A DNA stretch of 5,635 nt from an uncultured Capnocytophaga sp. (GTDB lineage Bacteria > Bacteroidota > Bacteroidia > Flavobacteriales > Flavobacteriaceae), in NCBI GenBank assembly GCA_915070235.1, contig CAJZFM010000154.1, forward strand, positions 1-5,635. The letters are read 5' to 3'. The position numbers and the translations under genes are program-made. The notes below the pieces were generated by a model, which searched no databases, was not told the DNA's origin, and saw nothing but the letters and a program-made list of their open reading frames with translations. Below, piece after piece: positions 1 to 5,635 of the stretch (the first letter of the stretch is position 1; every line of letters begins with the position of its first letter).

Positions 1-1
1 G

Positions 2-277
2 GAAGTGCTTTGCGTCAATTTTGGAGATCGGGAGGCATTGGCTTCTTTTGCTTTAGTACAACAGCTAAGAGCACAAGGACACAAGGCAGAACTCTACCCT
101 GAAGCCACTAAGCTCAAGAAGCAATTGGCCTATGCCGACAGCCGTAAGGTGAAGTATGTCGTACTCATCGGAGAAGAAGAGCTCTCCGCAGGTATCGCAG
201 TCCTCAAGCATATGCAGAGCGGAGAACAGGCCTCTTATCCTATAGGAGAAATAGGAAAGGTGATTAGTGAAAAGTAA
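2..277 (+). CDS. hisS: Histidyl-tRNA synthetase, C-terminal anticodon-binding part (5' end outside window)
   Basis: This is the last 91 codons of a gene that enters from the left edge in frame 2. A GTG at 5-7 is an internal valine, not a start. HisRS attaches histidine to tRNA-His in the cytoplasm. The visible part is the C-terminal alpha/beta anticodon-binding domain (HGTP_anticodon family): a beta strand (VLCVNFGD), a helix ending in LRAQGHKAELYPEATKLKKQ, then the typical tail YVVLIGEEELSAGIAVLKHM followed by QSGEQ. This matches the family pattern 'v.liGe.El..g...lK.l.tgeQ'. The catalytic motifs 1-3 lie outside the window. The last three residues (SEK) and the TAA stop are encoded by the first two units of a heptamer array. 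The gene converges with the ferredoxin-NADP reductase gene. I am confident of the family; a paralogue such as HisZ cannot be fully excluded from the C-terminus alone, but HisZ normally lacks this domain. Confidence 0.93.
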   Translation, partial: EVLCVNFGDREALASFALVQQLRAQGHKAELYPEATKLKKQLAYADSRKVKYVVLIGEEELSAGIAVLKHMQSGEQASYPIGEIGKVISEK

Positions 278-351
278 TTTGTGAAAAATGAAGAGTGAAA
301 AGTGTAAGCACACAACAATGTTATTCACTTTTCACTCTTCTCTTTTCACTT
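266..351. repeat. Inverted pair of heptamer arrays between convergent genes
   Basis: Two arrays of degenerate 7-bp units face each other. On the + strand, six in-register units occupy 266-307; examples are AGTGAAA at 266-272 and 294-300, AATGAAG at 287-293 and AGTGTAA at 301-307. On the other side of a 16-base spacer, four units of the complementary type occupy 324-351, such as TTCACTT at 324-330 and 345-351. The hisS stop (275-277) lies in the second left unit, and the reductase stop (350-352, - strand) overlaps the last right unit. The unit edges are seen directly. What the arrays do, and whether they spread as repeats, is inference. Confidence 0.85.
281..349. terminator. Putative bidirectional terminator hairpin, hisS and ferredoxin-NADP reductase
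   Basis: The arm at 281-304 pairs with the arm at 326-349: 22 of 24 positions are complementary, including an unbroken 15-bp stem (290-304 with 326-340), around a 21-base loop. It sits just past both convergent stop codons, where a shared terminator is expected. It is not a classical intrinsic terminator, because the stem is A/T-rich and no clean U-tract follows it. Termination in both directions is therefore inferred from position and pairing. Confidence 0.6.
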
Positions 352-1399
352 AAATAGACTGAATGACCGCTTTTTCGGCTTCTTTGCGGGAGCCGTCAAA
401 GCCATCAACGCCTGCAACGGTAGTGTATTTCAGTACATACTTCTTAGTAGGGTAGAGGCGGTTATAGACTCCTTGGCACATCAGGGTAGCTTCATGGAAA
501 CCACAGAGAATCAGCTTGAGCTTACCTGGGTAGGTATTCACATCGCCTATGGCATAGACACCTTCTATATTGGTCTGATAATCAAGGGCATTATTGACCT
601 TGATGGCATTGCGCTCTATCTCCAATCCCCAATCGGCAATAGGGCCCAGCTTAGGGGTGAGTCCAAAGAGCGGGATAAAGTAGTCGGTAGGGAGTTCCTC
701 TTGTACGCCTTCTTTTTCAAGGACAACAGCGGAGAGCTGCCCCTCTCCCTTGAGAGCAACCACCTCTGCGGGGGTGATAAGGTTTATCTTGCTTGCTGCC
801 TTGAGTTCCTTAACTTTCTCTACCGAATCCAAGGCCGCACGAAACTCATTGCGGCGGTGTACTAATGTAACCGACTGGGCGACATTGGACAAGAAAATAC
901 TCCAGTCAAGAGCTGAATCGCCGCCGCCTGCGATCACTACACGTTTGCCTGCAAAGCGCTCAGGGTTCCTTACAAAATATTCTACTCCCTTATCTTCATA
1001 ATCCGCAAGGTTGCTTATCTCAGGCTTACGTGGTTCAAAGGTGCCTAAGCCTCCTGCGATAGCCACAGCCCTACCCTTGACTTGGGTACCCTTGTCGGTG
1101 GTAACGATAAAGGTATCATCGGCTTGTTTTTCAAGGGTTACAGCAGTCTCCGAAAGGGTGAATTCGGGCTGGAACTGCTTGATTTGCTCCATAAGGTTAT
1201 CTATCAGCTCAGCAGCTCCTACACTGGGATAACCAGGAATATCAAAGATAGGTTTCTTAGGATAGAGCTCGGTGAGCTGTCCTCCCGGTTGGGGGAGCGT
1301 ATCTATCAGGTGACACTTAAGGCGCAAAAGGCCTGCTTCAAAAACGGCAAAAAGCCCTGTAGGCCCTGCCCCTATGATGATAATATCTGTTTCTTTCAT
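350..1399 (-). CDS. Ferredoxin/flavodoxin-NADP+ reductase, thioredoxin-reductase-like type
   Basis: A 349-residue flavoprotein that moves electrons between NADPH and ferredoxin or flavodoxin in the cytoplasm (TrxR-like FNR family, as in Bacillus YumC and Chlorobium FNR; EC 1.18.1.2). The FAD-binding site is GAGPTG at 10-15, followed by PQPGGQLTELYP (36-47). The NADPH domain has GGGDSALDW at about 158-166 and the 2'-phosphate-binding HRRNEFRA at about 181-188. The second FAD motif is GVYAIGDVNTYPGK, with Asp near 286. There is no CxxC pair in the NADPH domain, which argues against thioredoxin reductase. The length fits the family (about 330-350). I chose the ATG at 1397-1399 because the FAD motif begins nine residues later. 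A longer reading from 1471 adds 24 residues encoded largely by a promoter and repeat DNA. Its electron partner cannot be read from the window. Confidence 0.92.
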   Translation of the reverse strand: MKETDIIIIGAGPTGLFAVFEAGLLRLKCHLIDTLPQPGGQLTELYPKKPIFDIPGYPSVGAAELIDNLMEQIKQFQPEFTLSETAVTLEKQADDTFIVTTDKGTQVKGRAVAIAGGLGTFEPRKPEISNLADYEDKGVEYFVRNPERFAGKRVVIAGGGDSALDWSIFLSNVAQSVTLVHRRNEFRAALDSVEKVKELKAASKINLITPAEVVALKGEGQLSAVVLEKEGVQEELPTDYFIPLFGLTPKLGPIADWGLEIERNAIKVNNALDYQTNIEGVYAIGDVNTYPGKLKLILCGFHEATLMCQGVYNRLYPTKKYVLKYTTVAGVDGFDGSRKEAEKAVIQSI

Positions 1400-1418
1400 G
1401 AAAGTTGGTTTGATTGTG

Positions 1419-1448
1419 CAAAAATACGAAAATAGTAACAAATGACAA
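1419..1448 (-). promoter_or_regulatory. Bacteroidota-type promoter for the ferredoxin-NADP reductase gene
   Basis: Read on the - strand, TATTTTTG (1426-1419) matches the -7 consensus TAnnTTTG. A TTG (1448-1446) stands 19 bases upstream, in the spacing known for Flavobacterium promoters (TTG-N17-23-TAnnTTTG). Transcription should begin around 1412-1416, leaving a leader of about 15 bases before the ATG at 1399. The -33 TTG lies inside the neighbouring heptamer array. The promoter supports the shorter start, since the longer reading frame would begin upstream of it. Confidence 0.65.
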
Positions 1449-1511
1449 GTGACAAAAGACAAATAGTTCAATAGTTATTGGTCATTAGTCACTAATCATT
1501 GGTCATTGGTA
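1440..1511. repeat. Second palindromic heptamer array, at the lipoprotein gene end
   Basis: Left half: units at 1440-1446 (AAATGAC), 1447-1453 (AAGTGAC) and 1454-1460 (AAAAGAC), fading by 1467. Right half: five in-register units over 1477-1511, with ATTGGTC at 1477-1483 and 1498-1504 and variants ATTAGTC, ACTAATC and ATTGGTA. The halves are partly complementary: 1441-1453 against 1488-1500 pairs at 11 of 13 positions. The lipoprotein stop (1492-1494) falls in the third right-hand unit. The array may act as a terminator for the lipoprotein transcript, as the reductase has its own promoter just downstream. The unit sequence differs from the array at 266-351, but the architecture is the same. 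Confidence 0.8.
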
Positions 1512-2700
1512 CTGGCTTATAGTACTGTCCTTTGTATTCGGCGACACCTTCGAGCTTGTCCAAGAAGACATCAATACCCTTTACCTTAGTAGGGACGGCC
1601 TGGTGAACAACGCCTTTGCGATCTATCAGTAGGAGTTTCTCGCCACTATGGACTACAGCAAACTCTTTGGTGGTAGAGGGGAAATCTATTTCCGTATATA
1701 CTGCTGGGATATATCGCGCATATTGTCCTCCGTATCTGAAAAAGCCTACTTTATCTCCTTTGATAAGGGTATAACCATAATCATTTCTCTCGATACGATC
1801 GTAGATAATAGCCAGTTTTTCCTTGCCATCTGAGCCAATAAAGCCCCACAGATTATCTTTTTGGGCTAAGAGCACACCTGACCAATAATATTCTAAGTGT
1901 TTGTATTGTACAGGGGTGAGCTGTTCCCCCTTGAGGGAAAATATACCACTGAGACTGTCCTTTTGGACTAAGAAAACAGGTGGTTTACTCGAACTCTCGT
2001 AGCTAATTTGTTCATATATAGAGGGAATAACTTCTCTGCCAAGGGTATCAATCACTCCCCAGGAGTGTTCTTTTCGTGCGCGGGCTACTCTATTCTCAAA
2101 CCAGCTCAACTCATCATAAAGGGGAGCGGTCAGGGTGTCTTTGTTTGTCCTAATGCCATAGCGGCCTTGGTCAAAATAGACCATAGGTCGCTCAGTATGG
2201 GCTACGGTTTTAAACAGAGCTCCTCCATAATAGGGCTCATAAGTATAGCCAAAGCCACCTACAAAGAACCAACAGCTTCCCTTTTCGGTAAAATCAATAT
2301 TTTGCTTGTCATCTACTTTGAAATAATAGCGCTGCATATCCCAACCAAAGAAAAGGGGTACAAGGGGCGAGATAAGCCAGCGGGATTGGTACCTAAATCC
2401 TTTTTTGCGCCAAAGCCCCCAATAGCGCTTGGTATGGGTGGTGAGCTGTCCATTTTCTACTCTATCGTAGGTTACATATAGGTAGTTGCCCTTGGGTTGT
2501 AGCTGGAAATGGAGGTATTTGTAAGGTTGCTCCCAAGCATCTTTGGGTAGGAGCGGAAAGGGATTTTCTCGATACATGCCTTTGCTTAGCGAATAAGCAT
2601 AAAAAGCCTGCCCTGAGAGTGCCTCCATAGCTGCTTTTTGGGATTGGCAACCGCTAAGGATAAGAGCAAGGAGCGAGAGGGTACTGAAAAACCATTTCAT
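1492..2700 (-). CDS. Lipoprotein with WG-type beta repeats, function unknown
   Basis: A 402-residue predicted lipoprotein. It starts with a short signal peptide (MKWFF, then a hydrophobic stretch) and a lipobox LSGC at 15-18, so Cys18 is the likely lipidated residue. Residues 19-23 (QSQKA) lack the acidic cluster of the Capnocytophaga/Bacteroides surface-export signal, so I infer a periplasm-facing protein. Residues 60-170 are Tyr/Trp/Phe-rich with no family I recognise. From about 174 to 340 there are roughly five degenerate WG-repeat units, marked by YG (181-182), WG (214-215, followed by VIDTLGREVIPSIYEQI), SG (251-252), WG (285-286) and VG (318-319). Each is followed by a '.G...' turn and a P..Y..I/L strand. 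Such repeats form beta structures of unknown role in many Bacteroidota proteins. The start lies 11 bases after the birA stop with no Shine-Dalgarno sequence, suggesting cotranscription. The last residues (PMTND) come from heptamer-array DNA. Confidence 0.85.
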   Translation of the reverse strand: MKWFFSTLSLLALILSGCQSQKAAMEALSGQAFYAYSLSKGMYRENPFPLLPKDAWEQPYKYLHFQLQPKGNYLYVTYDRVENGQLTTHTKRYWGLWRKKGFRYQSRWLISPLVPLFFGWDMQRYYFKVDDKQNIDFTEKGSCWFFVGGFGYTYEPYYGGALFKTVAHTERPMVYFDQGRYGIRTNKDTLTAPLYDELSWFENRVARARKEHSWGVIDTLGREVIPSIYEQISYESSSKPPVFLVQKDSLSGIFSLKGEQLTPVQYKHLEYYWSGVLLAQKDNLWGFIGSDGKEKLAIIYDRIERNDYGYTLIKGDKVGFFRYGGQYARYIPAVYTEIDFPSTTKEFAVVHSGEKLLLIDRKGVVHQAVPTKVKGIDVFLDKLEGVAEYKGQYYKPVPMTND

Positions 2701-2711
2701 AAGATAAGGGG

Positions 2712-3443
2712 TTAGTAAAGTAATTTGACTTCCTTAAGGGAAAACGAACTCATCAGGGCATCTTCTTGTTCTACCTGGAGTTGGCCGTTGTGACTGACTC
2801 CCCTTATATAGCCCATAAAGCGCTGTCCATTGGGATACTCAAAGGTGGAGGGCTTGTCCTTGCGAAATAGATGCGTATGATACTCGTCCAATACCTCCTC
2901 AAAACGGGTAGGGGAGAGGCTCAAGAGGGCAGCCTCCAGTTCATGGAGGATAAGAAGCAAGACCTCCTCCAAATCAAAGGGGTGTCCCATGATTTTCTGT
3001 AGGGAAGAGACATTGGGAAAATCATTGAAAAAAAGCTGATTTACATTTAGTCCTATTCCAATCACTGAAGCTGAGATATACTCCTTATGGAGCGTGTTTT
3101 CTATTAGTATCCCACAGATTTTCTTTTTGGCTGACAAAATGTCATTAGCCCACTTAACAGCTAAGTCTGGTATATACAATTTTTTTAAGGCACGGAAAAT
3201 AGCTAATGACACTTCCATATTTAGCAAGAAGTGATATTCGGAAGGGAGCTGGTCAAATTTCTTGAAAATGCTGAAAGTAAGGTTCTTACCAGGCTCAGCT
3301 ACCCAGCTGGCGCCCTGTTGTCCTCGCCCTTGGGTCTGTGAAAGCGCCCATACACAACTAAGGTCGGCTATGGGTTTTTCCTTAATGAGATTTTTAAGAT
3401 AAGTATTGGTAGAATTTGTGGCATTAAGTTTGATAATTTCCAT
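2712..3443 (-). CDS. birA: Biotin--[acetyl-CoA-carboxylase] ligase, monofunctional
   Basis: A 243-residue biotin-protein ligase (EC 6.3.4.15). It makes biotinyl-5'-AMP and transfers biotin to the carrier-protein lysine of acyl-CoA carboxylases in the cytoplasm. The catalytic core begins at once with NSTNTYL (10-16). The biotin/AMP loop is QTQGRGQQGASW (36-47). KWAND (97-101) and KICGILIE (108-115, with the catalytic-type Lys at 108 by family analogy) follow, then GIGLNVN. The small C-terminal domain is present (GYIRGVSHNGQLQVEQ to LKEVKLLY). No N-terminal helix-turn-helix is present, so unlike E. coli BirA it should not repress biotin genes by itself. In the GRG loop the residues matching E. 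coli Arg118 and Arg119 are both Gln (42, 43). The gene is divergent from rsfS and apparently leads an operon with the WG-repeat lipoprotein gene. Confidence 0.93.
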   Translation of the reverse strand: MEIIKLNATNSTNTYLKNLIKEKPIADLSCVWALSQTQGRGQQGASWVAEPGKNLTFSIFKKFDQLPSEYHFLLNMEVSLAIFRALKKLYIPDLAVKWANDILSAKKKICGILIENTLHKEYISASVIGIGLNVNQLFFNDFPNVSSLQKIMGHPFDLEEVLLLILHELEAALLSLSPTRFEEVLDEYHTHLFRKDKPSTFEYPNGQRFMGYIRGVSHNGQLQVEQEDALMSSFSLKEVKLLY

Positions 3444-3460
3444 AAAATGTTATACCTTTG
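3429..3460 (+). promoter_or_regulatory. Bacteroidota-type promoter for rsfS-ftsH
   Basis: TTTG at 3429-3432, a 20-base spacer, then TACCTTTG at 3453-3460, which fits TAnnTTTG exactly. The predicted start is near 3464-3467, giving a leader of about 25 bases to the rsfS ATG at 3491. The leader is A-rich (AAAAAATTGA just before the ATG) without a Shine-Dalgarno sequence, as is usual in flavobacteria. The -33 box lies within the first codons of birA on the opposite strand. This is the best promoter match in the window. Confidence 0.72.
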
Positions 3461-3468
3461 TCGCTTTG

Positions 3469-3497
3469 CAAAAGTAATTAAAAAAATTGAATGTCAG
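3469..3497 (-). promoter_or_regulatory. Candidate promoter for birA and the lipoprotein gene
   Basis: On the - strand, TACTTTTG (3476-3469) fits the -7 consensus TAnnTTTG. The -33 element is weak: CTG at 3497-3495, 18 bases upstream, where TTG is expected. The predicted start is near 3463-3466, about 20 bases before the birA ATG at 3443. The upstream half lies in the first codons of rsfS. It faces the rsfS promoter, so the two predicted start points fall in the same few bases. Confidence 0.5.
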
Positions 3498-3847
3498 AAA
3501 AAAATAACACAGAACAAATCCTCTCTTCTGTACTGGAAGGAATCCAAAAAGTAAAGGGTCAGGACATCACTATTTTAGACCTTAGGGGCATAGAGAACGC
3601 CGTATGTAGCTACTTTGTCATCTGCTCAGGAGGTTCCAATACACAGGTGGTGGCCATATCGGGCGCTGTACAAAGGCAGACCCCACAGAAGCCTTGGCAT
3701 GTAGAAGGAGAACAAAACGCCGAGTGGGTATTGCTTGACTATGTGGATGTGGTGGTACATATCTTCCAAAAGCATGTACGCGAATATTATGATATAGAGG
3801 GCTTATGGGGAGATGCCCAGATAACCCATATAAATACAAATGAATAG
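3491..3847 (+). CDS. rsfS: Ribosome silencing factor RsfS (Iojap/DUF143 family)
   Basis: A 118-residue RsfS protein. In this family it binds ribosomal protein L14 (uL14) on the 50S subunit and blocks joining to 30S, lowering translation when nutrients fall. The family hallmarks are all present: DITILDLRGIENAVCSYFVI (25-44), C45-S-G and the helix SNTQVVAISGAVQ (49-61), then W69..EG, EWVLLDYVDVVVHIF (78-92), and the C-terminal RxYYDIEGLWGDA (97-109). The length is normal for the family (105-120). The ATG at 3491 sits 25 bases after the predicted transcription start and gives the expected N-terminus. The stop at 3845-3847 is followed by just two bases before the ftsH ATG, so the two genes are almost certainly cotranscribed and translationally coupled. 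In bacteria outside this group rsfS is more often beside nadD, so its tie to ftsH here is a lineage trait, as far as I recall. Confidence 0.95.
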   Translation: MSEKNNTEQILSSVLEGIQKVKGQDITILDLRGIENAVCSYFVICSGGSNTQVVAISGAVQRQTPQKPWHVEGEQNAEWVLLDYVDVVVHIFQKHVREYYDIEGLWGDAQITHINTNE

Positions 3848-3849
3848 TT

Positions 3850-5635
3850 ATGAATGAGAACAAGCCATCGCGATTTTCTGCTTTTTGGTTCTATGCAGGA
3901 CTCGCGCTTATTCTATTTTTTATCCTTAATCCGCTCTCCAGTGCAGGCTTATGGAAACAACCTGAGGAAATCCCTCAGACAGAATTTGAAAAATTCCTCC
4001 AAGACGGAGACATCTCCAAAGTGGTGGTAGTCAATAAGCACCAAGCGCGTATCTATCTCTTCCCAGAGGCGATGGATAAGCCAGACCATAAGAAGGTACG
4101 TGCCGAAAGTCCTTTGTTCAAGACAGGCGAGGATTCCGATGTGCCTCAGTATAGAATGGAAATAGGCGTTTTGGAGAATTTTGAAAACAGATTCAATAAG
4201 ATCGTAGCCGAAAACAATCTCTCTAATACTCAGCTGGTATACCGTACCGAACAGAATTTCGTAGGAGACTTACTCATTACGGTTGTATTGCCGCTGGTGC
4301 TCTTTGTCGGCCTTTGGATATTCCTAATGCGTCGTGCGGGAGGAGGCTTCGGAGGAGGACAGTTCTTCAATATAGGTCGCTCTCGTGCTAAGCTCTTTGA
4401 CGGAGAGAAGGATAAGAAAATCACTTTTCAAGATGTAGCAGGACTTGAAGGCGCTAAGGAAGAGGTACAAGAGATCGTGGATTTCCTCAAGAATCCTGAA
4501 AAATATACCTCCTTAGGAGGGAAAATCCCTAAGGGTGCGCTACTTGTAGGCCCTCCAGGGACAGGAAAAACGCTCCTTGCCAAGGCTGTAGCAGGTGAGG
4601 CGCAGGTACCTTTCTTCTCTCTTTCGGGATCTGACTTTGTGGAGATGTTCGTAGGAGTGGGTGCCTCTCGCGTGCGGGATTTGTTCCGACAAGCCAAAGA
4701 AAAATCACCCTCTATCATCTTCATAGATGAGATAGATGCCATAGGTAGAGCCAGAGGTAAAAATAATCTGACCAACGCCAATGATGAAAGAGAAAACACC
4801 CTCAATCAGTTACTTACTGAAATGGACGGTTTCGGTACCACAACCAATGTGATTGTCTTGGCGGCTACCAACCGTGCAGATATATTGGACAAGGCGCTAC
4901 TGAGAGCAGGACGTTTTGACCGACAGATCTATGTGGATTTGCCCGACTTGAACGAGCGTAAAGAGATTTTCAAGGTGCACTTGCGCCCTATCAAAATAAC
5001 CGAGGATTTAGATATAGAGTTCTTAGCCAAACAAACCCCTGGTTTCTCAGGAGCGGATATAGCCAATGTATGTAATGAAGCCGCACTGATTGCAGCCCGT
5101 CGTGGCAAGGCATCGGTGGATAAGCAGGATTTCTTGGATGCGGTGGATAGAATCATAGGAGGCTTGGAGAAGAAGAACAAGATCATCACCCCTGAGGAGA
5201 AAAAGGCAATTGCTTATCATGAAGCGGGACATGCTACCGTGAGTTGGCTCTTGGAGCATGCTGCACCTTTGGTCAAGGTAACTATAGTTCCTCGTGGTCG
5301 TTCGCTTGGGGCGGCTTGGTATCTGCCTGAAGAGCGACAGATTGTACGTACCGACCAGATTCAAGATGAGATGTGTGCTGCCCTTGGCGGTCGTGCAGCC
5401 GAAGAGATTACTTTCGGGAAAATCTCCACAGGAGCACTCAGTGACTTAGAAAAGGTAACCAAGCAGGCACGTGCTATGGTAACCATTTATGGGCTTAATG
5501 ATAAGATAGGGAACCTAACCTATTATGATCCCACAGGTGAAGAATATGGATTTACCAAACCTTATAGTGAGAAAACCGCCCAGGTGATTGATGAGGAAAT
5601 AAGAGAGATTATAGAACAACAATACCAGCGCGCCC
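3850..5635 (+). CDS. ftsH: ATP-dependent zinc metalloprotease FtsH (3' end outside window)
   Basis: The first 595 codons, open without a frameshift to the right edge; roughly 50-90 residues of the C-terminus should be missing. FtsH is a hexameric inner-membrane protease that pulls out and degrades misfolded membrane proteins and selected cytosolic regulators. In order: transmembrane helix 1 (about 12-26), a periplasmic domain (28-138), transmembrane helix 2 (139-160), a Gly-rich linker (GGGFGGGQ), then the AAA+ module. The AAA+ module has Walker A GPPGTGKT (234-241), pore-loop Phe267 (MFVGVG), Walker [12 protein letters not shown] (289-299) and the second region of homology with Arg352/Arg355 (LLRAGRFDR). 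The zinc site is HEAGH (457-461), with the third ligand probably Asp532 ([12 protein letters not shown]). All key residues are intact. [12 protein letters not shown] is typical of Bacteroidota FtsH. The ATG at 3850 gives the expected short cytoplasmic N-tail; there is no Shine-Dalgarno sequence, and ribosomes may be handed over from rsfS. Confidence 0.97.
   Translation, partial: MNENKPSRFSAFWFYAGLALILFFILNPLSSAGLWKQPEEIPQTEFEKFLQDGDISKVVVVNKHQARIYLFPEAMDKPDHKKVRAESPLFKTGEDSDVPQYRMEIGVLENFENRFNKIVAENNLSNTQLVYRTEQNFVGDLLITVVLPLVLFVGLWIFLMRRAGGGFGGGQFFNIGRSRAKLFDGEKDKKITFQDVAGLEGAKEEVQEIVDFLKNPEKYTSLGGKIPKGALLVGPPGTGKTLLAKAVAGEAQVPFFSLSGSDFVEMFVGVGASRVRDLFRQAKEKSPSIIFIDEIDAIGRARGKNNLTNANDERENTLNQLLTEMDGFGTTTNVIVLAATNRADILDKALLRAGRFDRQIYVDLPDLNERKEIFKVHLRPIKITEDLDIEFLAKQTPGFSGADIANVCNEAALIAARRGKASVDKQDFLDAVDRIIGGLEKKNKIITPEEKKAIAYHEAGHATVSWLLEHAAPLVKVTIVPRGRSLGAAWYLPEERQIVRTDQIQDEMCAALGGRAAEEITFGKISTGALSDLEKVTKQARAMVTIYGLNDKIGNLTYYDPTGEEYGFTKPYSEKTAQVIDEEIREIIEQQYQRA

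Noticed and set aside
65..328. 87-codon open frame on the - strand over the hisS end
   Set aside because: It is antisense to the clear HisRS domain, and its first residues are translated heptamer array (HFSLF-type peptide), a common artefact of such repeats.
266..351. Repeat clusters considered as CRISPR arrays or an attachment site
   Set aside because: Units are 7 bp, degenerate and contiguous with no unique spacers; no cas, integrase or transposase gene is present; the array at 1440-1511 fails for the same reasons.
473..865. 130-codon open frame on the + strand
   Set aside because: It is antisense to the ferredoxin-NADP reductase gene, has no recognisable domain and no promoter or leader; it is a shadow frame.
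350..1399. Thioredoxin reductase as an alternative call
   Set aside because: No CxxC redox pair in the NADPH domain, and the length and C-terminal extension fit TrxR-like ferredoxin-NADP reductases.
2008..2481. 157-codon open frame on the + strand
   Set aside because: It is antisense to the WG-repeat lipoprotein gene; the opposite strand has the signal peptide, lipobox and repeats, so this frame is a shadow.
2712..3443. BirA as a biotin-operon repressor with an operator in the divergent region
   Set aside because: The protein starts directly at the catalytic core with no helix-turn-helix, and I see no long palindrome of the bio-operator type in 3444-3490.
3848..3849. Possible frameshift or fusion between rsfS and ftsH
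   Set aside because: The stop and start are separate, both proteins have normal ends, and a 2-base gap is ordinary for a coupled operon.
4428..4805. 125-codon and neighbouring open frames on the - strand inside ftsH
   Set aside because: They lie opposite the intact AAA+ domain, and the Ser/Leu/Pro-rich composition is typical of antisense reading of a conserved gene.

Overview
The window looks like ordinary chromosome from a Bacteroidota member, most likely a flavobacterium. Capnocytophaga-like is my guess from codon usage and protein style, not something I can prove here. Three things support the lineage. The -7 boxes fit the Bacteroidota consensus TAnnTTTG. The leaders are A/T-rich and show no Shine-Dalgarno sequence. 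The genes include a TrxR-like ferredoxin-NADP reductase, a biotin ligase without a DNA-binding domain, and FtsH with the Bacteroidota-style [12 protein letters not shown] segment. Every gene reads as an intact housekeeping or envelope gene apart from the two cut by the window edges. I see no phage, insertion sequence, CRISPR array, toxin or defence gene, tRNA or rRNA.

Layout, left to right. The 3' end of hisS (histidyl-tRNA synthetase, + strand) enters from the left edge. It converges on a TrxR-like ferredoxin/flavodoxin-NADP+ reductase on the - strand. The roughly 70 bases between their stop codons are an inverted pair of 7-bp repeat arrays. Upstream of the reductase, a second array of a different heptamer family holds the 3' end of a WG-repeat lipoprotein gene and part of the reductase promoter. 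The lipoprotein gene starts 11 bases after the stop of birA (biotin-protein ligase), so birA and the lipoprotein gene look like one - strand operon. A 47-base divergent region then separates birA from rsfS (ribosome silencing factor) on the + strand. ftsH (membrane AAA+ zinc protease) follows rsfS after only 2 bases and runs off the right edge.

How the genes relate. rsfS-ftsH pairs control of ribosome subunit joining with membrane and cytosolic protein quality control, and appears to be driven by one good promoter (TTTG-N20-TATACCTTTG at 3429-3460). birA supplies biotinylation of acyl-CoA carboxylases. Its own candidate -7 box faces the rsfS box, so the two predicted start sites nearly coincide. 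The reductase has its own promoter.

The most interesting non-genic signal is the pair of heptamer arrays. Both are palindromic overall, both sit at transcription-unit ends, and in all three genes that end in the window next to one the stop codon lies inside or against the repeats. I found no convincing undescribed gene system.
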